A stretch of DNA of 64,000 nt, from the NCBI RefSeq assembly GCF_902459465.1, contig NC_047081.1, positions 3,253,883 to 3,317,882 of the forward strand. Direction: 5' to 3'. The number at the start of each line of letters is the position of its first letter. Position 1 is the first letter of the stretch. Below, piece after piece: positions 33,244-44,801 of the stretch. This DNA comes from Asterias rubens (taxonomy: Eukaryota > Echinodermata > Asteroidea > Forcipulatida > Asteriidae). The notes below the pieces were generated by a model. That model was not told the DNA's origin, searched no databases, and worked only from the letters and a program-made list of their open reading frames with translations. Position numbers and translations under genes: made by a program.

Positions 33244-35090
33244 CTACCAGAATGACTTGGATGAAGTTGCCCCACTAGTACTCTCAGTTGACGTTTCAAC
33301 CTTAGGGGGCGAAGTGGCCATATTACTATCTCTCATTTTAATCAACATGTCGATGTCATCTTTAAGCTGCGCGGGGAGGGTCGGAGGGTCGAAGCGCTTG
33401 TATGGGACGCCCTCAGCGTCAATCAGAAACTTCTGGAAGTTCCACGTGATGTCATTCACGCTGACTGGGTCCCAGAACATGGAGCTCCTCTCACCGATGC
33501 GAGTTTGGACTGTCGGACAGTAGCTCTGAAACAAACGAGAGACCAAAAGAGACAACAATAAGACAAAGGCATTGTAGTGAGTTTTCGGTGCGCACACCTT
33601 TTTGGTTGTATACTTTCCCCTTTACTTTTGCCTTTATCCCAAGGCAGCCAATCTTTTTGTTAAATTTTGTTATGTTTGTGTAATGCCCTAATATACATGT
33701 ATGCCGAGTTATGTCTCTGAACCATCGGTTCTTTTTTGAACTACTTCATATATAACACTTTTAATACTACCGCAAACAAACCTACAATGCAATGTGTGAC
33801 GACAAAACTAAGGTTTGTGATATAAAAAGTTAAAGATGCTAAGTCAGATTTTTGGCCCCACACATTAAAAAATAGATTTAACGAAAAAAAGTTTAACTTT
33901 TACTTTCAATGGTCAGGAACCATGACAGAAATTTAAAACGTTTCTTATAAAACACATAAGAAATGGTCACGTGATATATTGTCGGGATCCCGACAATTTT
34001 GAGCACTTTATTTCACTGCTACTAATAATTGGCGGACTTTCTCGAGCAATGGCTCAAATGAAAGCTTGTAACTTTCTCAACCCCCATCAAAATACCAATT
34101 GAATTTTAAATCAATTTTTTGGGGTCAAATGGGCCAAAAATCTGACATAGCATCTTTAAAATCACGTAGTGACAGGAGATTCTGTCCAACCAGAGATTCG
34201 GTCCCCTCATGCGAACGTTGTACAAACTTCTTCCGATAGCGCCCTCTTGTGAATCCTCCTCCTAACTACAGCCCACGTGAGGGACAGAATCTCGGGCGGA
34301 AAGATTTTCCTGGGACCCTAGGACGTCACGAAACTAAGCTGATTTGAGATGATGTTAAAGGCAGTGGACACTATTGGTAATTACTCAAAATAATTTCAAG
34401 ACCTCAGATTTAGAAGCACACAACTTCGTGTGACAAGGGTGTTTTTCTTTCATTATAATTTCGCAACTTCGACGACCGATTGAGCTCAAATTTTCACAGG
34501 TTTGTTATTACATGCATATGTTGAGATACACCAAGAGGGATGACTGGTCTTTGACAAGTACCAATAGTGTCCATTGCTTTAACCGGGATTTTACTATTCT
34601 AAAACCTATCGCTTGCTACCGAGTATCCAGGTTTACTGTATTCCTCTTTACCAACCTTTAGGTGTGTGTACATCGCATGCTCGTTCGCCCCGTTCACTTC
34701 CAGCTTTTGAAACACTGGGAAAGTCGGCACGTAGTCATCACCCGGCCTGACGTACCGCAACAGGTTCATCAGCTCATCATTAGACGCCGGTTCCTGTAGA
34801 TTGAACTGGTTGCATGGAAAGGCCAGAACCTCCAAATCTCCCGCGTACTCCCTGCGTAGTGCATTCAGCAAGGGGTACTGGAAAACCAACCCTCAAAAGC
34901 TCGCCACATTGATGACGATGACGATCTTCCCCTTGTATTGGGAAAGTTCGATCTCTTGCGAGCCATCAATGGTGGTGAATTTGAAACCGTGTATGGTGCT
35001 CGTGGCGTTGCCCGTGCATCGGGACTCCGCAAGCCCCAGGGCGCCCGGGAGCGCTAGGAGAGCGAACACTAGGCCCGCAATGCTTCGCAT
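33244..35090 (-). CDS. Secreted selenocysteine glutathione peroxidase (GPx3-like), two exons
   Basis: Minus-strand exons 35090-34656 and 33525-33244 join in phase 0 to give 238 residues if the in-frame UGA at 34895-34893 is read as selenocysteine 66. GPx enzymes reduce hydrogen and lipid peroxides with glutathione or thioredoxin. The context VNVASF-Sec-GL is the GPx active site; the other catalytic residues are Gln95 in FPCNQF and Trp173/Asn174 in ITWNF. A signal peptide (about 1-20, LVFALLALPGALGLA) points to secretion, as in GPx3. A Ser/Thr-rich tail of about 25 residues follows the conserved domain. The required SECIS element in the 3' UTR was not found by eye. The intron holds three MITE copies. 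It sits head to head with a second GPx about 1.4 kb away. A conventional gene finder would split or shorten this gene at the UGA. Confidence 0.9.
33830..34159. mobile_element. MITE family D with TTAA target
   Basis: TTAAAGATGCTAAGTCAGAT and the inverse ATCTGACATAGCATCTTTAA. TTAA at both ends. In the intron of the minus-strand GPx gene. Confidence 0.8.
34173..34310. repeat. AGAGGGCGCTATC repeat family, copy 2
   Basis: Inverted relative of 26926-27050 (TTCCGATAGCGCCCTCTTGT). Its own ends (GGAGATTCTGTCC and GGACAGAATCTC) are also inverted. Confidence 0.55.
34357..34580 (-). mobile_element. MITE family A, internally deleted
   Basis: Both ends present with TTAA on each side; the middle third of the element is missing. 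Confidence 0.8.
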
Positions 35091-35515
35091 CTTGCCGAAG
35101 ACTATGGGTTTTCTGTAATACCCGGTAGTCTTATCGTCCCTCTGAGGCTATCAAGATGAACTTTGGACTTTTGTTGCTAAGCGGCTTAAAATGAATCTTG
35201 ATATTGGTGTAATCAATCAAAATGTCGTTAACCGTTTCTACTTCCTCTCAAACCCTCAAGCCATATTAAAAAGGGAAGTATTGTCAAACCATAGAAATAT
35301 GAGTACATTAAAAAATGATGCCTTTATTTTAAAACTAAATATTATTCGCTTGTTTTCCTATTATATAAACACGGTGTTGTGTACATTACTTTTTATCACA
35401 ATAGATGTGGATCTTGATCAGCTTTGATTTATAGTCAATGCCAGGTTTATCTCTCAAGAACTGGCAAAAAAAAAATCATTATGAAAGATTAATGTAACCT
35501 CACTGATAAACATCA
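35091..35515. other. Intergenic, upstream of the minus-strand GPx
   Basis: AT-rich, no gene. Part of the shared upstream region of the divergent GPx pair. Confidence 0.4.
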
Positions 35516-35735
35516 ACGTGGAGTATTCAAACAGCAAATGCTTGATAGGGACAGACCGTGATGTACACCAAAATGGAGCATTCTAACAGCAACTGCTCGC
35601 TAGGGCCAAACACAGAACCTTGTGGTACACCAAAATGGAGCATTCGTGCGAAGACATAGCGAATGCTTGCTAGGACTTAACCTTGTGGTACACCAGAATG
35701 GAGCATTCACACAGCAAATACTTTCTAGGGCCAAT
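35516..35735. repeat. Degenerate tandem repeat, about 60-65 bp, four units
   Basis: Units share GTACACCAAAATGGAGCATTC followed by CAGCAAATGCTTGCTAGGG with drift. It lies between the two GPx genes. Confidence 0.7.
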
Positions 35736-35943
35736 TTAGAACACTGAGGACACCGATGTATGTTGCATTGATATGGGTGCAATATATCCATGCGTCATTT
35801 AAAAAAGGGGGAACAGACTGTAAATTACTCTGAAACACTATGTAAACAATTTTCTTAACACAACGTCCCGAATGATTTTCTCGTTTTCATAATTCCGGAA
35901 TTGGGCAGGTTGTGAACATTATTACCCCATACTCAGGGAATTC

Positions 35944-36306
35944 AAAGGCAGTGGACATAATTGGTAATTGTCAAAGACTAACCTTCACAGTTGGTGTAGC
36001 TCAACTATGCCTAAAATAACAAACCTGTAAAAATTTGAGCTCAATCGGTCATCGAACTTGCGAGATAATAATGAAATAAAAAATACCCTTGTCACACGAA
36101 GTTGTGTGCGTTTAGATAGTTGATTTCGAGATCTCAAGTTCTAAACTTGAGGTCTCGAAATCAAATTTGTGGAAAACTATGGCACTTCAGAGGGAGCCGT
36201 TTCTCACAATGTTTTATACCATCAACCTCTCCCCATTACTCGTCACCAAGAAAGGTTTTACGCTGATAATTATTTTGATTAATTACCAATAGTGTTCACT
36301 GCCTTT
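35944..36306 (+). mobile_element. MITE family A
   Basis: AAAGGCAGTGGACATAATTG to the inverse AGTGTTCACTGCCTTT. It ends about 160 bp upstream of the TATA box of the plus-strand GPx. Confidence 0.85.
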
Positions 36307-36464
36307 AATTGGCAAACCATCAGATAACGGCTTCATTTAAAACTTTCTCTCGTTTATGGCTGCTGAAATATTGTCAAAAAAATAAACCAGATTCCACAGC
36401 GCCCCCTTGTGATATCTGTATCTAATTATTCGAAATCAGTCAGATGTTCATTTTTATTCAATAG

Positions 36465-36472
36465 TATAAATA
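36465..36472 (+). promoter_or_regulatory. TATA box of the plus-strand GPx gene
   Basis: TATAAATA 66 bp upstream of the start codon, a spacing that allows a start site near 36496 and a short 5' UTR. Confidence 0.55.
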
Positions 36473-36530
36473 CAACCCATTCACTTTGTAAAGACCACAG
36501 TCGACACTGTTGGATGACCACAGCACCACC

Positions 36531-38870
36531 ATGTTACAGCCAAGCCTTGCGAGGCTTGCACTCGCCCTGACTACCCTTATTGTAGTCCCGGGTCACTCAT
36601 CAGCCTTCATGGATTCCACATGCAACACCTCCGATCAGTCCATCCATGGGCTCACCGTCACCACCATCGACGGGTCCAATACTTTCAAGCTGTCTGAATA
36701 CAAAGGCAAGGTCTTGCTGATCGTCAATGTGGCCAGCTTCTGAGGTCTGGCCTTCCAGTACCCCTTACTGAATGCACTACGTAAGGAGTACGACGGCAAG
36801 GTGGAGGTCCTAGGTTTCCCTTGCAACCAGTTTCTACTTCAAGAACCTGCAGCCAATAACGAGATTCTGAACTTCCTCAAGTATGTTCGTCCCGCGGGCG
36901 GTTTTGCTCCGACCTTCCCGATGTTCCAGAAAGTTGAAGTGAACGGTGAAAATGCCGACCCTCTGTATAAATCTCTCCGGGTAAGGACATGGTGCATTTC
37001 CTCTACCTTAAGATTGATTTTATTTCGTACAAACAGTACATACATATTTTTGTATGATAAGTGAAAAAAGTGGTGGCGCCATACGGAAAGTTATGAAATT
37101 AACCATTTCCCCTTTACCGATGAGAACATATATATGCATAGGCCCTATGTGCCATTGCCCTTTCATTAATCAGTTTTCATTATTATCATTTAATAACAAA
37201 GCATACAATTGTACATGGCTGCACATCAGGTAAAAGTGTCTACAGAAGATGCAACAAAAAGTCCGATTTCAAGTTCCAATGTGTAGTCAAATAAATCAGT
37301 CCAGTATTTCAATAGTCATGGTGGCTTTTACTGCCGTGCAATATAATGGAATCTGATGTCAATTGTTATGGTAATTTATTTCTTTATAATGGCGAACTTT
37401 CAGTGGTGTCCTTGGGCTATGGTTAAACCTTCTGTAAATGCATTATTCAACTCAGTTTAAGCCGTACTTCAGTACCGTTAGATTGTAAAGCTTTTTACCA
37501 GACAAACACTGTTAAAACTAAGTGACATTTTCAACTTATAGGCCTATACTCATTTGAGTTTCAAACTTTTTAAAAGTTGCTTTATAATGTCCACAATAGA
37601 CCGTAGAACTTTTTACTTTCCTGGTATGAATTGTTGCGTTTTACGATTATGACTACACCGTCGAAACATAGACTGCATTATTATTGGTTTTTTTTTTCAT
37701 ATATGCGTATGAAACCATACTTGATAAAGACCTAGGGTTGAGTTTTGATTTTTCTGGGTATATAAGTCCTCCTGTATGCACAAGAAGGCACGCGAGAAAA
37801 AAAACACGAGTTTTACAATTGTGAACAATCGCTGCAAATTGCTTTAATACCAGTCCAAAAGATTATTTCGGTTTTACACCCTTTTAAATCGACGTGTGTA
37901 GGCCTACTGTTTGCACCTAGTACTTTCCCGACTCGGTACTTTGCCTTTAGAATGTATCTAGACACAAACCTCGAACTGTAAAAAGAACACACAATAAACA
38001 AGGCGCCCGCCTAGTTTTGAAAGTAATGAAACACTGTCTAATAATAATTATTCAATCGATATTGACAATGCAGAGCTCTTTTCTCACTTAAGTTCCTTTA
38101 AAACATTCATCAAAAGATCATTTCAAAGGCACTGATAGTATAAAACATTGTGAGAAACGGCTCCCTCTGAAGTGACGAAGTTTTCCACGATTTTGATTTC
38201 GACACCTCAGAATTAGATTTTGAGGTCTCGAAATCAAGCATCTGAAAGCACACAACTTCGTGTGATGTGACAGGGGTGTTTTTTCTTTCATTATTATCTC
38301 GCGACTCCGACAACCAATTGAGCTCAAATTTGTACAGGTTTGTTTGTTATGTCATGTATAATGTTGAGATGCACAAAGTGAGAAGACTGGTCTTTGACAA
38401 TTACAAAGAGTGTCCAGTGTCTTTAATGGTATGATCATTATGGTTTGATTGGCTGCATATTGCACCACAGGACTTTGTAAACCACTCATGGTGCTACATG
38501 TAAAAGGAGTAGGTCTGTCTCATTAAAACGTAGTCCCACAAACCTTGCAGGAAAATACAGAATGTTGACGCGCCTTGAGCGTCACTGAGTGACGGATGCG
38601 AGTTTTATAAAAAGCCAATATTAATTAATTAACTCATTAATTAATCATTTATTTTGTTTCATCTTCCAGGCCGCTTGTCCTGCTGTTAAAACAGAGATTG
38701 GTGACCCGAAGAATTTCTACTGGACGCCCATAACCATCAATGACATCACATGGAACTTCCAGAAGTTTTTGGTTGATCAAAACGGGATACCAGTTAAGCG
38801 GTACGACCCCGTTGTAATTCCAGCCATGGTCAAGAACGATATCGACTCCTTGCTGCAGAAGAGAGACTAA
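36531..38870 (+). CDS. Secreted selenocysteine glutathione peroxidase (GPx3-like), two exons
   Basis: Exons 36531-36980 and 38670-38870 join in phase 0 to give 216 residues, with the in-frame UGA at 36741-36743 read as selenocysteine 71 in VNVASF-Sec-GL. Catalytic partners are Gln100 in FPCNQF and Trp178/Asn179 in ITWNF. The N-terminus is a signal peptide (MLQPSLARLALALTTLIVVP). The start is the ATG in ACCACCATGTT; an upstream ATG at 36514 is out of frame and could act as a short uORF. Same intron position and phase as the minus-strand GPx at 33244-35090, so the two are duplicates now in divergent orientation. This one lacks the Ser/Thr-rich tail. No SECIS could be identified by eye; a candidate near 39219-39278 was rejected. 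The intron carries a family-A MITE and a SINE fragment. Confidence 0.92.
37065..37095. repeat. Half of the GGCGCCATACGGAAAGTTA MITE family
   Basis: GTGGTGGCGCCATACGGAAA matches one end of the elements at 25671 and 53096. The partner end is missing. Confidence 0.45.
38125..38424 (-). mobile_element. MITE family A, left end truncated
   Basis: Family sequence from GTATAAAACATTGTGAGAAA to GTGTCCAGTGTCTTT; the usual left terminus is replaced by AAAGGCACTGA. Confidence 0.7.
38447..38624 (+). mobile_element. SINE family 1, 3' half
   Basis: GGCTGCATATTGCACCACAG, CTTTGTAAACCACTCATGG and a GCGCCTTGAG...GAGTTTTATAAAAAG tail match the body of the SINE at 19740. The tRNA head is absent. Confidence 0.65.
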
Positions 38871-39824
38871 CAACTGAACAACATACTTTTCCCGCCAACT
38901 ACAAACAATATTTAAATACTTCGCAACTCTTAAATTCTCAATTATTTAATACATCCAACGTATTACATGTACACCATTTTAGGCCTTATAGCCGAATACC
39001 ACCGAGCCTGAGCGAGCATTTCCGAACTAGTTAGTCGACTGGATTGCTAAAGATTTAGCGCGATATCAACTGTGATAGGCAGTTGAAGTACAGTCGCTGA
39101 ATATTGATGTGCAATGTCACAAACTGCGCGCTCACTATAACTAAACCATGTAAAACAACTTCGCATTAATATACACACCGCCTATTTCGGCAACTTTTTC
39201 CTTTTTAATCTCCATTTCATGAAATGATCGTCAGTGAACAAGCATTGAAAACTATGCTACTTGTGTTGCTCTGAACAGAAACATTAGAATTGGTAACTAA
39301 ATCTTAAGATGATAAGAATTCCAGCCACCATAAAAACAATGAAGTTGCTAAAAACAAATTGAGACGTATATTTTTGTTTAGAATTTTGTGTTTACTGATA
39401 GCACTTTACACACAAAGTTTCCAAAGAATTCCACAGAATGAGAAGATTTTTTTTTAACTGCTGGACACAACTCATGACGAACCAAGCTAAAACGCCTTTT
39501 ATGGAAGAAGCTTTGTTTTGAATTTTACTGGATGACGTATGTCCCTTGTGCATTCGGGCATGCGTAGAAGAGTATTTGTGTTCCCAGCATACCAAACAAA
39601 TTACAGCTTCTTACTTTGTCGAATTCTCTGGTATTTTAAAGGTAAAAATTCAAAATATTTACGGTTTGTTATTTTATGTATGAAATAAATTAAAATGATG
39701 CCTAACTTAATGTTTGATTTGTGTTGCTTTGAAAGCAATAGGCCCTAGGGTTTGCAACCTCGCCGTACGACCAACGTGGTTCAATTTAGAAAAAATAGGT
39801 ATGTTGTAATAATTCAACCAGCGG
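38871..39824. other. 3' flank of the plus-strand GPx
   Basis: Probable 3' UTR then AT-rich intergenic DNA. No further gene. The SECIS of the GPx is expected in the first part. Confidence 0.4.
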
Positions 39825-40296
39825 CCGGTGTTGCATGCAATTATGTCCTCTACGCAATACTATCCGGAGGACATTATTGCATATGCAATAATGTCAGCTG
39901 GACGGTTTTGCATATGCAATCGTGTCTGCCCGGACGCTGCTGCATAATGCAATTGTGTCCGCCCGGACACATTTGCATATTCAGTTGTGTCCGCCCCCGT
40001 GCAAAACCGTCCTTGCAGTAAATTAAACGCCAATTTTTACAAGCTAAGTGCATGCCAATGACATGGGAAATGTTCGGCCGTTGGGTATTCGCTGCAATAA
40101 TAAAATACGTGAATATTTATGCTGCATATACTTTGGTTCAGTGCATGCACGCTCGTTTATATTCGCGTGCACATACATGTGCAGTCATGTACATGTCAGC
40201 CGGACGGTTTTTGCATAGCCCCGGACACGATTGCATATGCAAAAGTGTCCGGAGCGGACAGTATTGCATGGCGGACGCAATTGCATCAGACACCGG
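39825..40296 (-). repeat. Palindrome array of GTCCG-n-CGGAC and TGCATATGCA units, copy 2
   Basis: Reverse-orientation copy of 25802-26275. Shared single-copy interior includes GGCCGTTGGGTATTCGCTGC and AGTGCATGCACGCTCG. Terminal CCGGTGTTGCATGCAATT and GCAATTGCATCAGACACCGG are inverted. Confidence 0.8.
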
Positions 40297-41049
40297 TACT
40301 CTATAGGCTGCACCAAATCAATGTAAAGAGATGTTCTACATTAATTTGCTTAGCTCAAACAGGGCACCTTCCAAAATTTCGTGATAATGAATTATGCTGC
40401 AGTGCAAGTTCGCCCCAGCAAGACTTAGCCTGAAATGCACCCTTGGTAAGGGGGGCTACGAGATAGGATGAAAATAACACGGGGAGCCGAGGGCAGGAAT
40501 TGCCTATCGCACCTAAAATAGTCTAGATTGTAGGATGGAGGGAAACATGCACCAAGCAAGGAGTTCCAAAGAGATGCACTGGTCCTGCTGGCTTTTAACT
40601 GAACAAGTTATGGGCAAACTTTATAATGGCCATCAGAAGTAAAGTATATGAAAATTGTATTCAGTACAAAGCCTGACCTACACATGCATAAGGCTTTTAT
40701 AGACTTCTCACGACTAAAAATTTGCCGATTTTTCTGACGGCCCAATAATCGGACTTTAGGGGAGTATCTCTATTATCTTGGAAATTAATCAGTTGGATCT
40801 TTTGTAAATACAAGATTACTCTTGACATTTGGACTTGCAGTAGCTCTACAACTTCAAGCTTTCATTCTTACAATTAATGCAATAGTAATTTCACAATAAA
40901 TTGATATGATTTCGATAACAACGGTCCAATCCAAAGTCGATCGGTCATTACTCGAGTGAAAATGTTGTAGCAGGTCAAACACTCTAACGTTAAAAGTTTG
41001 GGTAAAGGTGTCCCGCTGGAAATAATGACGAGTCATTATTTATCTAAAT
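40297..41049. other. Gene-free stretch
   Basis: No conserved coding sequence. A low-copy mobile fragment is possible around 40430-40720 but cannot be supported. Confidence 0.35.
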
Positions 41050-41419
41050 AAAGGCAGTGGACACTATTGGTAATTACTCAAAATAATTATTAGCATAAAA
41101 CCTTTCTTGGTAACGAGTAATGGGGAGAGGTTGATGGTATAAAACAATGTGAGAAACGGCTCCCTCTTAAAGTAGTATAGTTTTCGAGAAAGAAGTAATT
41201 TTCCACGAGTTTGATTTCGAGACCTTGATTTAGAACTTTGAGGTCTCAAAATCAAGCATTTGAAAACACAGATGACAGGGCGTTTTTTCTTTCATTCTCG
41301 CAACTCTGACGACCGACTGACCTTTAATTTTCACAGGTTTGTTATTTTATGCACATGTTGAGACACACCAAGAGAGAAAGACTGGTCTTTGACAAATACC
41401 AATAGTGTCCAGTGTCTTT
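41050..41419 (-). mobile_element. MITE family A
   Basis: AAAGGCAGTGGACACTATTG to the inverse GTGTCCAGTGTCTTT. Confidence 0.85.
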
Positions 41420-41439
41420 AACAAGCAATCAATAATAAC

Positions 41440-41640
41440 AAGATTTTATAAAGGTTTGCGCAAAGGTGCTGAGGTACAGAAGAAATAAAAAAGTCGGACG
41501 AGAAACAGCAGGGGCTTAGGACTAATCCCTGGGGAACACCAAACAGCAGATCATGAGATAACGAGAACTCACGTTTTGCGAACAAAGGTTGGAAAACTAT
41601 GTACCAAGTACATATCCACGGTTTGGGAAAAATTTTACAC
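41440..41640 (-). pseudogene. Reverse transcriptase fragment (non-LTR type)
   Basis: On the minus strand FGVPQGLVLSPCCF matches the conserved GVPQGSxLGPxLF block of LINE reverse transcriptases. It is preceded by FSLSHDLL at the expected distance. The remainder has decayed and the FADD motif is not found. Confidence 0.6.
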
Positions 41641-41971
41641 AAGATATTTAAAAGTAGTGTTGAATATTTTGTAAACAAACCGTTCCAATCATAATTATGA
41701 TGTATTTTATTTAATGGAAAGTGGCAGTAAATGTTGAATTTGATCACAGCATTTTGTTTTATTACACGACTGAGTGTTCACGACTGATAAAACACGTCAG
41801 GTCGTTCTTGCCAAAGAGTATTGCTACCATGGACAGCATGCTGTGTAGATAAGGCATTCTTGGGCGGGAATGGGTGAAGGGGATGACTCGGCGAGATCGA
41901 GGTTGCCTAATGACCGATTCCATGCAGAATGGTTTTAACATAGAATGCAAAAAACACATTAACACAGACCT

Positions 41972-42102
41972 ACTCTCAAGCCTGCACACTCTCAAGCCTG
42001 CACACTCTCAAGCCTGCACACTCTCAAGCCTGCACACTCTCAAGCCTGCACACTATCAACTTCAACACTACCAACGTCAACACTACCAACGTCAACACTA
42101 AA
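41972..42102. repeat. Two abutting short minisatellites
   Basis: About five copies of the 16-bp unit ACTCTCAAGCCTGCAC, followed directly by three copies of a 15-bp unit TACCAACGTCAACAC with a transition unit between them. Confidence 0.95.
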
Positions 42103-44185
42103 ACTCCAAATGAAACAGAAAAAAGCAATGTTGATAAGCGGGTTTCTTTTTATTTACATGTTCATTAAATATTAATATATAATTTGAACAATAGTATATG
42201 AGACAATAGTGTTTATTAACAAACATCTAAGCATTTAAAAAAAGTTACTTCTTAGTAACTAACTTATCAGTCCACAAGCCTGTTCTTTTTTCATCTGAAA
42301 AGAAATCCCTCCACTAAAATAAACTTTTGCCTGAAAATTTAATACTTTAAAACCTGTAGCAGGAAAGTGTAAAATAAATAAGCAGTAAATGAAAATATAA
42401 TAATGTACAAATTCCCACTTTGGCCATCAGTTTCATAACACTGAAGTTAGCATTACTTTCCCATTGAGCCATTTGTATTCAAACATTCATAGATTTCTTT
42501 CTTCTAAACGTCATACTGGCATTATTCCTATACACCTTTGACCTTTAATAGACCATCTCTTCATAGTTCCTTCATGACCTTTGACCTCTCATTGGGTCCA
42601 CAAATATAGACCTTAAAGTAAAGAGCACTTGTGATTGGAAATTTTAATATAATTTTTATGTACAAATATATTCCTTTTAGATTTCCAAGGGGGGACTGGT
42701 TCTCTTAGCCTATTGGCACAAGGAGAAGCTAAGCACAATACAATAATGCTTACCAGTATAAGGTTACCAAGCCACAACACCATATCACACGTACCATTTG
42801 TGACTGGTACCCTGCTCATTTCTGCTAAGCAGAAAATTGTTAAGCAATACTTTCTGCTTAAGCAGCTCTATGAAACTGCGTACTGGTATCATGTAAAAAC
42901 AACTGCACCAACATGCACCCTGGTTTAATCTTGTGAAATTCCAACAGATGACGCTTTCCTCATACAGAGACAATTTTACAAAGCTAAAGAACAAAGTCCG
43001 AGGCCTGACATATCTACCTTATCCAATATTTCTGGAACACTTCAAAGATAACACTTGTTTGCATGATGATCCCTTTATAACACCAAGTTCATTTTTTGTG
43101 TATAGTCAGGCTTGATATTTTGTCCTTGGAAAAAGTAGAAATTGTATTGAATACAAGGGAGACCTAGATGTACAAATGTAGATGTACAAATGTACATATG
43201 GTGTAGGCTTCAATATATGTTCAAGCTATTTAATCACAGTCTTTCTTAATTTTCCCAAGGGCATAAAAAGATCGAAAATCAGACTAAAGTTGACAGAACA
43301 TCTAAATTAAAGTCCTGTACAACTTTACCGAAAATTTGAAAAATGTAGTTCGGAATAAAGTTGAGTCAACAGTTATTTTAATTTGACTTCTGAGATGTTT
43401 GTTATGGGTAAATGAATTGCAGCTGCTGTGATCTCTATTGGGTTAATACTCTAACGTTGAAATGCCCATTTAACTTACTCAACCAATGAGTCAGCCATGT
43501 CTTATTCCCTGATACAATACATTGTTTATATGTACATACAAGATAATATGACCAGGACCAGACTACTTATTAAAAGTTGGGAAGGTGGTGCATTTTGCAG
43601 GGGTATGATAGGCTATTGAAAATAAAACTGAACTCTGAGAGCGCAAAGCGTGAAAGCTTGTTAGTGCAAAAGCTTGCAAGCATGAAGCCTGCTTATATAT
43701 TTATCTTCGGTTGTAAAAGTCCTTCATGTTTTTATGAACTTGATCTTAAATATATTTCAGCCAAGTCGTCAGACTCACCCTGTATTATGTTCCATTTACT
43801 ACGGTCTGAACCATCCCTTAAATAAAATGGAAAGTTCCTCCATTCATAAAAATACAAATGAGCCCATGCCCCAGCACATAAATACCTCTCCAAACCATTA
43901 AAGCATGTCTTTGTTCTTCGTGGTATGGTCTGCGCACACGTGTTATTCACCCACTCCTAGTCCTTTAGTTTTACGTAAGTTACCTTGCTACATCTTACTA
44001 CATTTACAACAACTTTCGATTGAAAACGGAGAAATCACATCCCTGACTCAGCTGGTAGAGCTTATGAAAAGCGGAGACATGAAATTGGGAAATTTACCAT
44101 GTAACTAAAATGGCAGCATGTGGGAATTTTCTCCAAGTAGATGCCCACAGACATCCAAACACAATGTTCTCTGAGTTGTAATTCT
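42103..44185. other. Gene-free stretch downstream of STAMBP
   Basis: AT-rich, no conserved coding exon. Sequence at about 42700-42895 (TAAGCAGAAAATTGTTAAGC and CTGCTTAAGCAGCTCTATGA) belongs to the CATAGAGCTGCTTAAGC family. Confidence 0.45.
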
Positions 44186-44290
44186 GAGCTGTACGCAAAC
44201 CTGTGTTAACTGCAAGACTTGCAATCACAAGGTTGTAGGTTTGAATCCTACCAAGCTAACAGCTGAAATCACAATGACTGACATAAGTAC
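44186..44290 (+). mobile_element. SINE family 2 remnant
   Basis: ACAAGGTTGTAGGTTTGAAT and CCTACCAAG, then GAAATCACAATGACT, parallel the B box and body of the SINEs at 21074. Confidence 0.5.
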
Positions 44291-44300
44291 TATCATCTAT

Positions 44301-44600
44301 TATATTTGGTTTGCGGTAACACCATGTGTGTATCTACTTGCCAGGTAGAGTTGTTCTTAGGGAACTGTCTTGCTTTATTCTACTGCCGCAGAGTAGATAA
44401 CCGGAGGTTCGGGAGACTTCTCAGTTCTGAAAAGAACTGTCCTGCTTTTTAACTATTACCAGGGCGGATGGTATTGAAAATAGACTGGACTACTACTTTG
44501 GCTTATAGGATCGTAATTAACTGTACTGCCGCAGAGTCAGTTCTGAATTGGTCTCAACGTTTCGACTAGCTTGCTCTAGTCATCGTCAGGAGACTGGTTG
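44301..44600 (-). mobile_element. Penelope-like element fragment with hammerhead-like motif
   Basis: Closest to 23434-23677 and 13987-14290; retains the ribozyme-bearing end. It begins about 200 bp 3' of the STAMBP stop codon and may be transcribed as part of its 3' UTR. Confidence 0.65.
44551..44594 (-). ncRNA. Hammerhead-like ribozyme motif lacking stem III
   Basis: Minus strand: GTCTC, CTGACGA, T, stem II GACTAG-AGCAAG-CTAGTC (perfect), GAAACGTT, GAGAC. Same architecture as 14245-14288. The predicted cleavage is after GTT if two copies pair through AACGTT. Confidence 0.6.
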
Positions 44601-44801
44601 ACTTGTGAGTATTATCATCTAGTTACTGAATCACAACTTCTTGAATTGTGCAATTCATAATCATAGACGTTAAACCAAAGTTTGTAAGAGAGAGATTGGC
44701 TGTTCCCAGCTTGGAGTTTATATCCCATCGTGGGAGTTTGCCGATTTCCATTAACGAGGAGATAAATCTAAATTAAATAAACAAATAAAAGCACCCTACC
44801 A

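Noticed and set aside
36741-36743. Premature stop making the plus-strand GPx a pseudogene (likewise 34895-34893)
   Set aside because: The UGA sits exactly at the catalytic selenocysteine, the frame is open and conserved on both sides, and splice sites and the other catalytic residues are intact.
39219-39278. SECIS element for the plus-strand GPx
   Set aside because: A hairpin with an AAAA apical loop is present, but the UGA/GA core quartet does not fall at the base of a helix of the right length. Not called without a covariance search.
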